Source: G965276675 sp965276675
GTDB taxonomy: Bacteria; Acidobacteriota; Terriglobia; Terriglobales; Acidobacteriaceae
Reading direction: 5' to 3'
Length of the DNA stretch: 64,000 nt
NCBI GenBank assembly: GCA_965276675.1
Contig: OZ255624.1
Span: 2,418,001 to 2,482,000 of the forward strand
The notes under the pieces were generated by a model. That model was not told the DNA's origin. It did not search any database and worked only from the letters and a program-made list of their open reading frames with translations. The position numbers were made by a program, and so were the translations under genes. Shown here piece by piece: positions 54,022-62,758 of this stretch; positions within the stretch are counted from its first letter, which is position 1; each line of letters begins with the position of its first letter.

Positions 54022-54788
54022 CGCCGCTTCCTCAAAGGACTACCAACGGTCTGGAGCAAGGCAGAGAGTGTCGTGGTGCAGACCTCCGGTTCGTGCGCGA
54101 GCAGGTCGTCGAAGCTGGACCGCCCGGTCGCGACGACGATAACCGGCAGCGCATTCGCCCGGGCAGCGGCGATATCCGAGTGTGTGTCGCCGATGACACA
54201 GACAGAGGCATCCGGACCGGCGATCGTACGCGCGGCCTGCGCCGCCGCGCCGATCATCTGCCCGCGCTCTTCAAAATCATCGCTGAAGCCGCCGAAGCTA
54301 AACCACTCCCGCAGCCCGGCGTGCTCGATCTTGAGCCAGCCAATGGTCGCGAGATTGCCAGTGCCCACGCCCAGGAGCTTGCCCTGACTTCGCAAATACC
54401 TCAGCATCTCGCGGACGCCGGGCATGACCACAATCTGCATCGCCGCCGCCCTCTCCTGCATAATGTCGCTGATGCCGGAGAGCAGCTCCTGAAATTTAGG
54501 GCGCCACAGAGCCTCCTCTTTTCCGGAGGCGAGCAGAGCATCGCGCAGGATAGCTGGGTCCAGGCTTCCGTGGACCTGTACCCCTTCAAGCGAGAGCGGG
54601 TGGCCGAGCACACGCTCCGCGCTCTCGGAAAAGGCATGGTAGTGCATGCGGGAAGGATCGCGCAGCAGCGTGCCATCGATATCGAAGAGATACGCGTCGC
54701 ACTCATCCCAGGCGAAGTCGTGATGGACCGCAACGCGATCCGTCCCGGTCTCGAGGGTGGTGTAAGGCGAGTGACTCAACGTCTGCAC
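54018..54788 (-). CDS. HAD-superfamily phosphatase (phosphoglycolate phosphatase-like)
   Basis: A 256-residue hydrolase with HAD motif I FDIDGTLL, a cap domain, motif II in LLGVGTGN, and motifs III/IV in GDTHSDIAAARANALPVIVVATG. These fit the Gph/beta-phosphoglucomutase-like branch. It probably dephosphorylates a small phosphorylated metabolite. The GTG start at 54788 is 19 bp after the Fis-like gene, with AGGAG about 12 bases upstream. The aspartates of the active site are intact. The stop overlaps the secretin start. Confidence 0.88.
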   Translation of the reverse strand: MQTLSHSPYTTLETGTDRVAVHHDFAWDECDAYLFDIDGTLLRDPSRMHYHAFSESAERVLGHPLSLEGVQVHGSLDPAILRDALLASGKEEALWRPKFQELLSGISDIMQERAAAMQIVVMPGVREMLRYLRSQGKLLGVGTGNLATIGWLKIEHAGLREWFSFGGFSDDFEERGQMIGAAAQAARTIAGPDASVCVIGDTHSDIAAARANALPVIVVATGRSSFDDLLAHEPEVCTTTLSALLQTVGSPLRKRR

Positions 54789-54806
54789 GGAAGGGCTGAA
54801 CTCCTA

Positions 54807-55091
54807 TTAAGAGGAACGAAGATCCTGCTTCTGTTCAAGTACTGGACGCGCGCTGCGGGGCGGACGCTTGAGCCCATTGCGAATTTGCGCTGGATCGAGG
54901 TCGAGCTCCGCAATAGTGCGGCTGAGCGTATTGCGGTGCATGCCCATCTCGCGTGCGGCTTTGCACTGGTTGCCGCGGTGGTGCGACAGCACCTCAAAAA
55001 TGAAGCGCTTCTTGAACTCGCGCACGGCTTCGTCATAGGTGATACCACCGTCATGCATCTGCACCACTAGGTTGTCCAGTTCGCGTCTCAC
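54807..55091 (-). CDS. Fis-type helix-turn-helix protein
   Basis: A 94-residue protein with a C-terminal Fis-like HTH (FIFEVLSHHRGNQCKAAREMGMHRNTLSRTIAELDLD) and an N-terminal helix that probably dimerises. It has no receiver or AAA+ domain, so it is a stand-alone nucleoid or transcription regulator. GTG 55091 is supported by GAGG six bases upstream. It heads the minus-strand run of HAD phosphatase and secretin genes. The target is unknown. Confidence 0.85.
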   Translation of the reverse strand: MRRELDNLVVQMHDGGITYDEAVREFKKRFIFEVLSHHRGNQCKAAREMGMHRNTLSRTIAELDLDPAQIRNGLKRPPRSARPVLEQKQDLRSS

Positions 55092-55175
55092 TGAATCCTC
55101 TTTCCTGTGCCCGGTTCGCTTCCGGTTCTTCGTCTAGAGATCTGGCCCGATGACACATCGCTTCACTGCATGCTC

Positions 55176-55694
55176 TTACTCCGGCTGCCGTTGATGAAAG
55201 AGTTGCACGCCGCGCCGGATTTTGACTTCAAGCTCCTCTGGCACCAACACCACGCTCTCGTGCGCCACCTTTACGAAATACGGCGCCAACTGCGACTGCT
55301 TAACCCACGGCTGCCGGGGGAAGAAGGCCAGCATTGCCATCACCAGAAGCGTCGCTAAAACACAACCCTTCACTGCACCGAACGCCGCACCAGCCAACCG
55401 GTCCGCCCATCCCAATCCAACGTTCCGCAGCACGGAGCGCAAGAGCCGCCCGACGATGCCCGCTGCAACCATCATCCCGATCGCGATCAGCAGAAACGCC
55501 GTGGCTGCCGCAACTGGGGGCGACTCGATAAACCGCGCCAACCACGACGCGAACTGCATGTAATACATGCCGGCCACCACCAGACCGGCAATCAGTCCGA
55601 CAACCGAAAACAGCTCCACAAAAAATCCGTGGAGGAACGCGGCCAATACGGAGACCGCGAATACGCACACGAGAAACCAGTCGACCGGTGTCAT
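55176..55694 (-). CDS. CvpA family membrane protein
   Basis: A 172-residue protein with four hydrophobic segments (WFLVCVFAVSVLAAFLHGFFVELFSVVGLIAGLVVAGMYY, then AAATAFLLIAIGMMVAAGIVG, and KGCVLATLLVMAMLAFF) and the amphipathic RLAGAAFGAVKG linker typical of CvpA. Family members are needed for colicin V production and for envelope stress or bile tolerance, and their mechanism is unclear. It lies 27 bp downstream of purC on the same strand. CvpA genes adjoin purine genes in several phyla (purF in E. coli). Confidence 0.88.
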   Translation of the reverse strand: MTPVDWFLVCVFAVSVLAAFLHGFFVELFSVVGLIAGLVVAGMYYMQFASWLARFIESPPVAAATAFLLIAIGMMVAAGIVGRLLRSVLRNVGLGWADRLAGAAFGAVKGCVLATLLVMAMLAFFPRQPWVKQSQLAPYFVKVAHESVVLVPEELEVKIRRGVQLFHQRQPE

Positions 55695-55721
55695 TCCGGT
55701 ACTCTATCTGACCGTGCGGCG

Positions 55722-56639
55722 TTAGATCTCAAGCTCTTTGCCGGTCAGCAGCCGGTATGCTTCCAGATACTTCGCCTGCGTCTTGCGGACGACCTCGTTG
55801 GGCAGCGTTGGCGCGGGCGCCCGCTTGTTCCAGTGGACCTCTTCGAGGTAGTCACGCACATATTGCTTGTCGAAGGAAGGCTGCGGGCCGCCGGACTTGT
55901 AGCCCGCGGCTGGCCAGTATCGCGAGGAATCCGGCGTGAGCGCCTCGTCCGCGAGCACGATCCCGTCCGGCGTTACTCCGAATTCAAATTTAGTGTCGGC
56001 CAGAATCAGGCCTCGTTCCGCCGCATAGGCGGCGGCGCGGTTGTAGATGCCAAGGCTGAGCCCCTCGAGCTTCGCCGTCGCCGGCGCACCGATGCGCACC
56101 GCCATCTCGTCCAGGCTGATATTTTCGTCATGCTCGCCGCCGAGACTCTTCGAAGCGGGCGTAAAGAGCGGGCTGGGCAGCTGGTCGGACTCATGTAGCC
56201 CCTTCGGCAGCGTGATCCCGCAGAGTTTACCGGTGGCCTTGTAGTCCTTCCAGCCCGAACCGGAGAGATAGCCGCGGACCACGCACTCGACGGGGAACAT
56301 CTGCGCCCGGCGCACCAGCATGGAACGGCCGCGCAGCTCGTCGGCATAGGGTCGCAGCTCGGCCGGGTACCGGTCTACGTCGGCGGTGATCAGGTGATTG
56401 GGAACGAGATCGCGTAGCAGGTGGTACCAGAAGAGCGAGATCTGAGTGAGAATCTTTCCCTTTCCGGGAATGCCGGTTGCCAAGACATGATCGAAGGCCG
56501 AGATGCGGTCCGTCGCAACCATCAGCAGTGTGTCGCCCACTGTGTAGAGATCCCTGACTTTGCCGCGGGCATGGAGCGGAAGGCCCGGAAATTCGGTCTG
56601 GAGAAGGGTGGGCAAGCGGCGCGAATCCTGGTCTGGCAA
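55722..56639 (-). CDS. purC: Phosphoribosylaminoimidazole-succinocarboxamide synthase
   Basis: A 305-residue SAICAR synthetase of the longer (eukaryote-like) type: GKVRDLYTVGDTLLMVATDRISAFDHVLATGIPGKGKILTQIS at the N-terminus, VRRAQMFPVECVVRGYLSGSGWKDY in the middle, and LADTKFEFGVTPDGIVLADEALTPDSSRYWP near the active site. It joins CAIR and aspartate in purine synthesis. The only in-frame start near the domain is TTG 56639, with no strong ribosome binding site visible. It is cotranscribed with cvpA. Confidence 0.93.
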   Translation of the reverse strand: MPDQDSRRLPTLLQTEFPGLPLHARGKVRDLYTVGDTLLMVATDRISAFDHVLATGIPGKGKILTQISLFWYHLLRDLVPNHLITADVDRYPAELRPYADELRGRSMLVRRAQMFPVECVVRGYLSGSGWKDYKATGKLCGITLPKGLHESDQLPSPLFTPASKSLGGEHDENISLDEMAVRIGAPATAKLEGLSLGIYNRAAAYAAERGLILADTKFEFGVTPDGIVLADEALTPDSSRYWPAAGYKSGGPQPSFDKQYVRDYLEEVHWNKRAPAPTLPNEVVRKTQAKYLEAYRLLTGKELEI

Positions 56640-56802
56640 GTGACGTCTGGGAAGTAACTCACTCGATTCTGAGGACAGCGGGCCGCTTTGTCAACGAAGC
56701 AAATAACTCGGTTGCGGGCGGCGTGGCAGACCGGTAAACGTGCTCAAAACCGGCAGCGCGCTCAGCAGTAAGTGCTTGACAAGGCCGGAGTCTGGTGATG
56801 CA

Positions 56803-59800
56803 TCAGGCAGTGGCTCGGCGCTCCATCTTTCGTTCGGAGCTGTTGCGTTCCGAGCTGCGCTCCTGCCCGCCCATGCGGACCGAGACCACCTTCGAGATGC
56901 CAGGCTCCTGCATGGTGACGCCATAGATCAGGTCGGCGGCGGTCATCATCCGCTTGGAGTGGGTGACCATAACGAACTGCGTCTCGCCGCTCATGCCCTT
57001 CAGCATCTCGGCGAGGCGCCCTACGTTCGTCTCGTCCAGTGGGGCATCGACCTCGTCAAGCACGCAGAAGGGACTGGGCTGAAACTGGAAGATGCCGACC
57101 AGCAACGAGAGGGCAGTGAGAGCCTTTTCGCCGCCGGAGAGCAGCAGCACGTTCTGCAGCTTCTTGCCGGGCGGCGAGGCGACGATGTCGATGCCGCTTT
57201 CGGCGGTATGCTCAAGATCGGTGAGCTTCATGAAGGCCTGGCCACCATTGAAGAGGCGCGTAAAGGTGGCGCTGAAATTCTCATTGATGCGGGCGAAGGC
57301 CTCTTCAAACTTGGTGTGCGAGATGCCGTCAATCTCCTTGATGGTCGATTGCGTGTTCTCGATCGAGTCCAGCAGATCGGTGCGCTGTGTTTCGAGAAAG
57401 ACATGACGCTCGAAGGTCTCCTTGTACTCTTCGAGCGCCATCATGTTGACCGGGCCCATAGCCTCCAGTTTGCCCTTGAGCTCACGACAGGCTGTGTCTT
57501 CGCTCGCCAGCATCTCTCCGGCGATGCGCGGCAGATCTGCCTTAACCCGCAGCTCGGCGGCTTCGATCCCCAGGTCGTTGATGCAGCTCTCTCCGAGGTG
57601 CTGGAGCTCGGCTGAGAGCTTGGAGGCAGCGGCGGTGCGAGCGCTGCGCGTCTCGCGCAGTGCTTCGGTCTCGGCGCGCAGCACCTTCAGCTCGCCCTCG
57701 CTCTCGTGCAGCTTCACGCGCAACAGCTTGGCCGCTTCGGTCCACTCCGCCGCCTCGCGTGCGGCGGTCTCGCGTTGTTCGCTGAGCTGGTGCTGTTGCG
57801 CCGCTAGGTCTTCGTTCTCGCGCGCACGCTGGGTCTCTTCGGCAACGGCCGCAGCGAGTTGCTGTTCCAGCTGTGCAACCCGGCGGCCCAGGTCGGCAAA
57901 CATACGGTCGATGCGGGAGAAGGAGCCCTCCGCGCCGCGCTTGCGTTCCTCCAGGCCGGCCAGTTCGGCAGCCGCCTGCGCTGCGGCCTCCTGCCGGGTC
58001 TCGCGAACCTTGCGCCGGTCGGCGAGTTCGCGCTCCAACTCGATTCCAGCAGCCTCGGCGGTGGCGTGTTCGCCTCCGAGGCGCGCGGCTTCATCGCGCT
58101 TGGACTCCACGAGCGCCTGTTTGGCGGCGCGCTGGTCCTGGTTGCGGGCGGTTTCGAGTGTCCAGTTCCCCAGCCGCTGCTCCAGCCGCTTGACCTCGGC
58201 GTCCATCTGGCGCAGGGCGGCGCTGTGGTTGGCGCTTTCGCGCTCTGCACCGCGGCGTTGCTCGCTTTTGCTATCCAGCAACCTGGCCAGCTCGGCGATC
58301 GAACGGGCGAGCGTGGCGGCTGTCATCTCGGATTGTCCCAGCGCCGCCTCTACGCCTTCCAGCTTTTTCTGCGTATCGCGCAGTTCGCGCTTGATGGCGA
58401 GCGGGCCTTCGGCGCTCGGCTTGCCACCGGTCACCGTGACGTTGTGGAAACATTCGCCAGAGGGTGCGAGGAAAAATGCCCGCGGATGCTCTAACGCGAG
58501 CGAACGTGCCGTCTCAGAGTCCGGAGTGACATAGCCTTCGCGCAGCTTAGGCAGGATCGCTTCCAATGAGGTGCCGAAGCCATCTAGCACACGGATGCAG
58601 TCCTTCAGCCGGACAATCCCGTCGCCCTGCTGGTAGCTTCCATTCGGGTCCATGGGGTTGGGCGCGACGGCGTCAAAGGAGAACTTTGCATCGGCGTCGT
58701 GAGGATGAACCAGGAACGTCGCACGTCCGTCGACGTCGGTTTTGAGCAGGCGCATGCCGGCCTCCGCGGCATCCCAGCTCTTCACAACGATGTAGTTCAG
58801 CTCGTCGCGCAAGTACTCGTCGACGACGTTTTCGTACTGGCCGTCGACCTCCAGGAAATCGGCGAGTGTGCCGACCGGGGCGAGCGGCGTTCCGTTCGCG
58901 CTGGCGCCACCCTTGGCACGGAAGAGCTTGCGCACCGTGTCAGTCGAGTAGCTGTGCTCGCGGATGAGGTTGTCGAGCGAGTTGCGGCGGCCAGTGAGGG
59001 TGGCGCGCTCTGCCCTGAGCTGATCGCCGCGGCGCTTTGCCTCCGCCTCCTCGCGGCGTTTGGTGTCTGTATCCCCCCGCAGTCCGGCGATCTCCCCTTC
59101 GAGCCGCTTGAGCGAGTCGGTGGCGGACTCAAATTGCAGCGACGCCTGCCCCCGCTCGGAGCCCAGGGCTGCCAGGTCGCGCCGGGCGCTGTCCATCTCG
59201 GTTTCAAAGCGCCTGGCTTCGCGTTCCAAGGCGGCGAGTGACTCCTCCGCTTGCGCGATGCCATTGCGGGCGTTTCCGGCCTCCGTCAACAGCCGCATAG
59301 TCCGGCGGCGCTCGGCCTCCAGACGCTGCTCCGTGCTGGCTACGGCAGCCGCGGCCTCGCGCGTCGCCTGGCTGTGGGCGTTGGCCTGCTCGCGAAAGCC
59401 AGCGGCTTCGGCGGCAGCGGTTTCGAGAAAGCTGCGGTGCTGCTCGCGCTCTGCTTCGAGCGACTGCACCTGCTGGCGGGACTGCTCCAACTCCGCCGTG
59501 CCGGCGGCGGTACGCGCGCGCAGGTCGCCGATGCGCTCGTTGTTCGCGTGCTGGCGGGTTACCGCGCGCTCGAGCTCCACCGCGGTTCCGTTGGCCCGTG
59601 CGCTCCCTTCCTTGGCGCTGGCGTCCAGTCCGTAGCCCTGAGCCACGCCCGCCGCGTGCTCGATGTCGAGTGACTCGATCTGCGCGGAGGCGCTGCCGAC
59701 CTGCGTCGTAAGCGTTTCAATCTCGCTCGTCAGCCCGGAGCTCTCCGCGTCCATGGCGTGCAGCTTGCTCGCCAGCACGATGTGCAGCTTGCCTCGCAAT

Positions 59801-60765
59801 TCGTCACGCACGGCGGCGTAGCGCTCGGCTTTCGCGGCCTGCCGCTTCAGCGAGTTCATCTGCCGCGTGACCTCTTCGAAGATGTCGTTCACGCGGGCGA
59901 GATTCGCTTTGGCCTGTTCCAGGCGCAGCTCAGCCAGGCGCTTCTTGGTCTTAAAGCGGGTAATGCCAGCTGCCTCTTCGATGATGGCGCGGCGGTCATG
60001 CGGCTTGGAGCTGAGCAGTTGGCCGATGCGCTCCTGCTCGATGATCGCGTAGCTCTCCGGCCCCAGACCGGTGCCCATGAAGATGTCCTGAATGTCGCGA
60101 AGGCGGCAGAGCTTGCCGTTGAGCAGATACTCGCTCTCGCCGGAGCGAAAGAGGCGGCGGGTGACAGTGATCTCGCCAGCACGCGCGGGTACACGACCGA
60201 ATTTGCGGCGGCGGATCTTCAGGACCACGGTATTGTTCCGATCGCCTCCGGCGGCCTCGTCGTCCGCAGCTGCCGGGCTCTCACCAGGCTCTTCGTCTTC
60301 CAGCGCCTGCCCCGGCTGCGCCTCGGCGATGATCTCGTCTGTCTCGGAGGCGCGCTCGGCTCGCCCAAGCTCTTCGTCCCATTCGCGGCGCTCGCCATCC
60401 CAGTCGGCGCGACCGGTGTCGTTCTTCTTCGAGGTTCCTGGGTCAGCCAGCTCGTCAGTCACGGCGTCCGCCAGCAAGGGACCGTCCCCATAAGTATCAG
60501 GATCGATTAGCATCAGCGAGACCTCGGCCATGCCTAACGCCTTGCGATCGCGGCTACCAGCAAAGATCACGTCTTCCATCTTGGTGCCGCGCAGGCTCTT
60601 CGCTGACTGCTCGCCCAGCACCCAGCTCACGGCATCCAGGATGTTCGATTTGCCACAGCCGTTTGGGCCGACGACGACGGCCAGACCCTGCCCGGGCAGC
60701 GTGACCTCGGTGCGGTCACAAAAGGATTTGAAGCCGAGGATCTGAATCTTCTTGAGCTTAAGCAA
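56803..60765 (-). CDS. smc: Chromosome segregation protein SMC with acidic head insertion
   Basis: A protein of about 1320 residues. TTG 60765 has GAGG six bases upstream and gives the usual LKLKKIQILGFKSF start. Walker A is GPNGCGKS (33-40). Long coiled coils flank a hinge (ADFLEVDGQYENVVDEYLRDELNYIVV to PSGECFHNVTVTGGKPSAEG), and the C-terminal head has signature LLSGGEKALTALSLL and Walker B FCVLDEVDAPLDE. SMC organises and segregates the chromosome with ScpAB. Residues about 90-180 form an Asp/Glu-rich insertion between MAEVSLMLIDPD and the EITVTRRLFRSGESEYLLNG strand, making the protein longer than the typical 1190 residues. scpA and scpB are not in the window. Confidence 0.95.
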   Translation of the reverse strand: MLKLKKIQILGFKSFCDRTEVTLPGQGLAVVVGPNGCGKSNILDAVSWVLGEQSAKSLRGTKMEDVIFAGSRDRKALGMAEVSLMLIDPDTYGDGPLLADAVTDELADPGTSKKNDTGRADWDGERREWDEELGRAERASETDEIIAEAQPGQALEDEEPGESPAAADDEAAGGDRNNTVVLKIRRRKFGRVPARAGEITVTRRLFRSGESEYLLNGKLCRLRDIQDIFMGTGLGPESYAIIEQERIGQLLSSKPHDRRAIIEEAAGITRFKTKKRLAELRLEQAKANLARVNDIFEEVTRQMNSLKRQAAKAERYAAVRDELRGKLHIVLASKLHAMDAESSGLTSEIETLTTQVGSASAQIESLDIEHAAGVAQGYGLDASAKEGSARANGTAVELERAVTRQHANNERIGDLRARTAAGTAELEQSRQQVQSLEAEREQHRSFLETAAAEAAGFREQANAHSQATREAAAAVASTEQRLEAERRRTMRLLTEAGNARNGIAQAEESLAALEREARRFETEMDSARRDLAALGSERGQASLQFESATDSLKRLEGEIAGLRGDTDTKRREEAEAKRRGDQLRAERATLTGRRNSLDNLIREHSYSTDTVRKLFRAKGGASANGTPLAPVGTLADFLEVDGQYENVVDEYLRDELNYIVVKSWDAAEAGMRLLKTDVDGRATFLVHPHDADAKFSFDAVAPNPMDPNGSYQQGDGIVRLKDCIRVLDGFGTSLEAILPKLREGYVTPDSETARSLALEHPRAFFLAPSGECFHNVTVTGGKPSAEGPLAIKRELRDTQKKLEGVEAALGQSEMTAATLARSIAELARLLDSKSEQRRGAERESANHSAALRQMDAEVKRLEQRLGNWTLETARNQDQRAAKQALVESKRDEAARLGGEHATAEAAGIELERELADRRKVRETRQEAAAQAAAELAGLEERKRGAEGSFSRIDRMFADLGRRVAQLEQQLAAAVAEETQRARENEDLAAQQHQLSEQRETAAREAAEWTEAAKLLRVKLHESEGELKVLRAETEALRETRSARTAAASKLSAELQHLGESCINDLGIEAAELRVKADLPRIAGEMLASEDTACRELKGKLEAMGPVNMMALEEYKETFERHVFLETQRTDLLDSIENTQSTIKEIDGISHTKFEEAFARINENFSATFTRLFNGGQAFMKLTDLEHTAESGIDIVASPPGKKLQNVLLLSGGEKALTALSLLVGIFQFQPSPFCVLDEVDAPLDETNVGRLAEMLKGMSGETQFVMVTHSKRMMTAADLIYGVTMQEPGISKVVSVRMGGQERSSERNSSERKMERRATA

Positions 60766-61373
60766 CTTCGACCTCTTTGCCGGGAGCTCCCGGCTTTCAC
60801 TTCGTCCGCACGGCTCCGATGATCGCGCCGTCAGCTGAAGCCTCATGCCTCATATAGACTCTAGTCCGGTCGTTCCAGCGGATCAACATATAAGACACCA
60901 GATATTGTGGATAAGGCGTCCAAAGGCCCATGTGTAGTCGGCTGGTGCAGATCGGACACGTCCCTGCGGCGGAAATCGCTCTGCCTAAGTGCGAGAGACA
61001 AGCTCGCCCTAAGAGCGAGTTCTGTTTGTTTGTCACGACGGGTGGTCTTTTTTGAAGAGTAGCTGTTTGTGTGCGCCGGAAACAAGCGTCTTGCGCCTCG
61101 GGATCCACCGAGCAATTGCATTTAGGTGAAGCACCGGAGTGGCCGATCCGCCGTGTTTGGACCAGGCCGCTTCACCTAATTCATCTGCACAGTCTGGACC
61201 TGCTCAGTCTGGCGTTCTCTTCGCTGGCCTGATGACGGAGGAGGGAATCGGTCCCAGATTTCGGTCCAGATTGCAGAGCACGAACACTCTGCTCGCTGCT
61301 GCGCCTGTGTCGCGCACGAAGGCAATGAGCGACACTGCCTAGAGCCGGATCGCTTGCCTGGCTTAGTCAGTCC
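60766..61373. other. Intergenic region between smc and the dehydrogenase remnant
   Basis: These 608 bp contain no supportable gene. They include an 11-bp inverted repeat TTAGGTGAAGC (61122-61132) / GCTTCACCTAA (61169-61179) around a 36-bp core, and a smaller GTGTCGC / GCGACAC pair (61307-61313, 61329-61335) about 40 bp after the dehydrogenase stop that could help end its transcript. The smc promoter should lie near the left end. Confidence 0.4.
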
Positions 61374-61453
61374 TTAAGGCTTGCGTGTGGGTCGCAGCAG
61401 CACCTCACTGATGAACGACTGCGGTGGCTGGGTCACCAGCATGGCGACAATCT
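61374..61453 (-). pseudogene. C-terminal fragment of transposon-split short-chain dehydrogenase
   Basis: On the minus strand this reads AMLVTQPPQSFISEVLLRPT and then RKP before a TAA at 61376-61374. It is the missing end of the dehydrogenase whose main part is at 63465-64000. Joining across the element, with one copy of GACAATCT removed, gives an uninterrupted frame (AEIV then AMLVTQPP). The fragment has no start and is not translated on its own. Confidence 0.85.
61446..61453. repeat. Left copy of 8-bp target site duplication
   Basis: GACAATCT directly precedes the left inverted repeat of the IS1-family element. The identical octamer follows the right repeat at 63465-63472. Both copies lie in dehydrogenase coding sequence. 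Confidence 0.9.
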
Positions 61454-61469
61454 GGTACTGGTAAAGTTT
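61454..61469 (+). repeat. Left terminal inverted repeat of the IS1-family element
   Basis: GGTACTGGTAAAGTTT begins with GGT, as IS1-family ends do. Its partner is the minus-strand sequence at 63464-63449, which differs at one position. The first base of the transposase stop codon (61469-61471) falls in the repeat's last base. Confidence 0.85.
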
Positions 61470-62290
61470 CAATTCTCCAGCAACCCAACCAACTCCTCGA
61501 CTGACCATACATGCCCAGCGATTCCGGCTTCCATCGCTGGGGTAACGCGGATCGAAGAGTGAATCCGGCAGAAGTTGTAATGCATGTAGTGGAGCGCAAT
61601 CGCGGCCTCATGGTTCGCCAGCTTCTTGCTGTGGGCATTGGTGAGTCTGGTAAAGCGACGCATCGACATCCTCATGGTGAGATTCTGACGCTCTACAAAC
61701 GAGGTGCTGATGTGCTTAGGGTCAGGATTGCCCTGCATCACAGAGGTCTGCGTTCCCATGCATTCGCCGGGGCTGTACTTCGTGTCGAATGAATCGTTGC
61801 CATACAGCTTTATCAGCATCGCGTAATCGACATCCATACCGAAGGCACCTTCGACGGCCTCAGCATAGGCCCTGTGGCCGTCCGTCGTGATCTGGATACG
61901 CGAGTCGATGCGCGATGCTACATCCTCCATAAAGGCGTTTGCCCAACGCGGGCCACGCTGTCCCACTAGATAGCTCACCATTAGCTTTGAATCAGCATCT
62001 AGGGCTGTCCACGTCCACACGTCGCCCCACCCCTCAGCAGCCTTCTCCTCGCTCGTATTCTTCATCTTCGCGCCCACGAACGACCAAATTTCATCGCACT
62101 GCACGCGCTTGGACTGGAGTCCGCGAACATGCGAGTCATGGTATGCATAGCAGACCTTACCGAGGTCCGCGAGAAGCTTGAGCACTGTGGGCTTTGATAC
62201 GCCGGTCATGCGGCAGGTGGCATTGACGCCACAACCTTCTACAAGAGCGGCAACAATGGCAACACGTTGGGCTGTACTCAAGCGATTCAT
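61469..62290 (-). CDS. IS1-family transposase (single-ORF type)
   Basis: A 273-residue transposase in one continuous frame, unlike the frameshifted InsAB' of classical IS1. The N-terminal HTH (VAALVEGCGVNATCRMTGVSKPTVLKLLADLG) is followed by a DDE domain: D66 in VQCDEIWSFVGAK, D137 in ITTDGHRAY and E200 in SFVERQNLTMRMSMRRFTRLTNA. All catalytic residues are present and nothing is broken, so it may still be active. ATG 62290 lies next to AT-rich sequence that probably contains its promoter. It is transcribed towards the left end. Confidence 0.92.
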   Translation of the reverse strand: MNRLSTAQRVAIVAALVEGCGVNATCRMTGVSKPTVLKLLADLGKVCYAYHDSHVRGLQSKRVQCDEIWSFVGAKMKNTSEEKAAEGWGDVWTWTALDADSKLMVSYLVGQRGPRWANAFMEDVASRIDSRIQITTDGHRAYAEAVEGAFGMDVDYAMLIKLYGNDSFDTKYSPGECMGTQTSVMQGNPDPKHISTSFVERQNLTMRMSMRRFTRLTNAHSKKLANHEAAIALHYMHYNFCRIHSSIRVTPAMEAGIAGHVWSVEELVGLLEN

Positions 62291-62541
62291 ATTTTATATT
62301 ATGCTTGATAAATAACGCCTTGTCAAGTTGCTAATTTGTCCCCCTACACACCGTCATGATCACCCGCGTAAATGGTTTGTGATGAAAGCGTTCAGCGTAG
62401 CTGACTGTAGAAGCATGATTATATTGCACTTATCAGTGCTAAATAAAACATCACTACAACTCATACACGCGGGAGTTCATATCATGGCGTCAACGGCGTG
62501 TCGTCCTGCTTGAGATCGGCAAAATATCTTATGTGAGATTG

Positions 62542-62569
62542 TTGACGGGGGAACGAAACGGGGTATGCT
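62542..62569 (+). promoter_or_regulatory. Sigma-70 promoter of the transposon cargo
   Basis: TTGACG (62542-62547) and TATGCT (62564-62569) are separated by 16 bp and predict a start near 62577. It is the cleanest sigma-70 promoter seen in the window. The preceding 62345-62541 is AT-rich, with a palindrome GCACT-TATC-AGTGC (62426-62439) and a CCCGCGT / ACGCGGG inverted pair (62363-62369, 62467-62473) that may be regulatory. Confidence 0.6.
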
Positions 62570-62576
62570 GTAAATA

Positions 62577-62758
62577 GAAACAGCGGGCTGGGCTCCCGGC
62601 AAGGAATGTACCCAGCACCGCTAGTAGGCGGAGGCTCAGATGATACCAATACGGCGACACCCCTTGAAAGGGTGATACCTATCCTGGCCTCGCTGTCTCA
62701 TTTTACAGGCAGCGGGGCTTTATTCAAAGCTCAAAGCGAAGTAGAAGTGAGGTACCCA
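62577..62758 (+). ncRNA. Predicted structured 5' leader RNA inside the IS1-family element
   Basis: Between the predicted transcription start and ATG 62759 lie about 182 nt with four successive possible stems. They are GCTGGG/CCCAGC (62587-62592, 62611-62616), CCGC/GCGG (62618-62621, 62628-62631), CACCC/GGGTG (62658-62662, 62670-62674) and an 11-bp stem with two G-U pairs, CCTCGCTGTCT/AGGCAGCGGGG (62688-62698, 62707-62717). The last is followed by CTTTATT. It matches no riboswitch I know. An in-frame ATG at 62606 means part could be coding instead. Confidence 0.4.

Noticed and set aside
61443..62344. A short IS1-like element ending near 62344, based on partial similarity of GGCGACAA and GGGGACAA
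   Set aside because: The match is gapped and weak with no flanking duplication. The ends at 61454 and 63464 match at 15 of 16 positions and have a perfect 8-bp duplication.
62363..62473. Miniature element bounded by CCCGCGT / ACGCGGG
   Set aside because: The arms are only 7 bp and there is no duplication. It lies inside the IS1-family element and is more likely part of a regulatory region.
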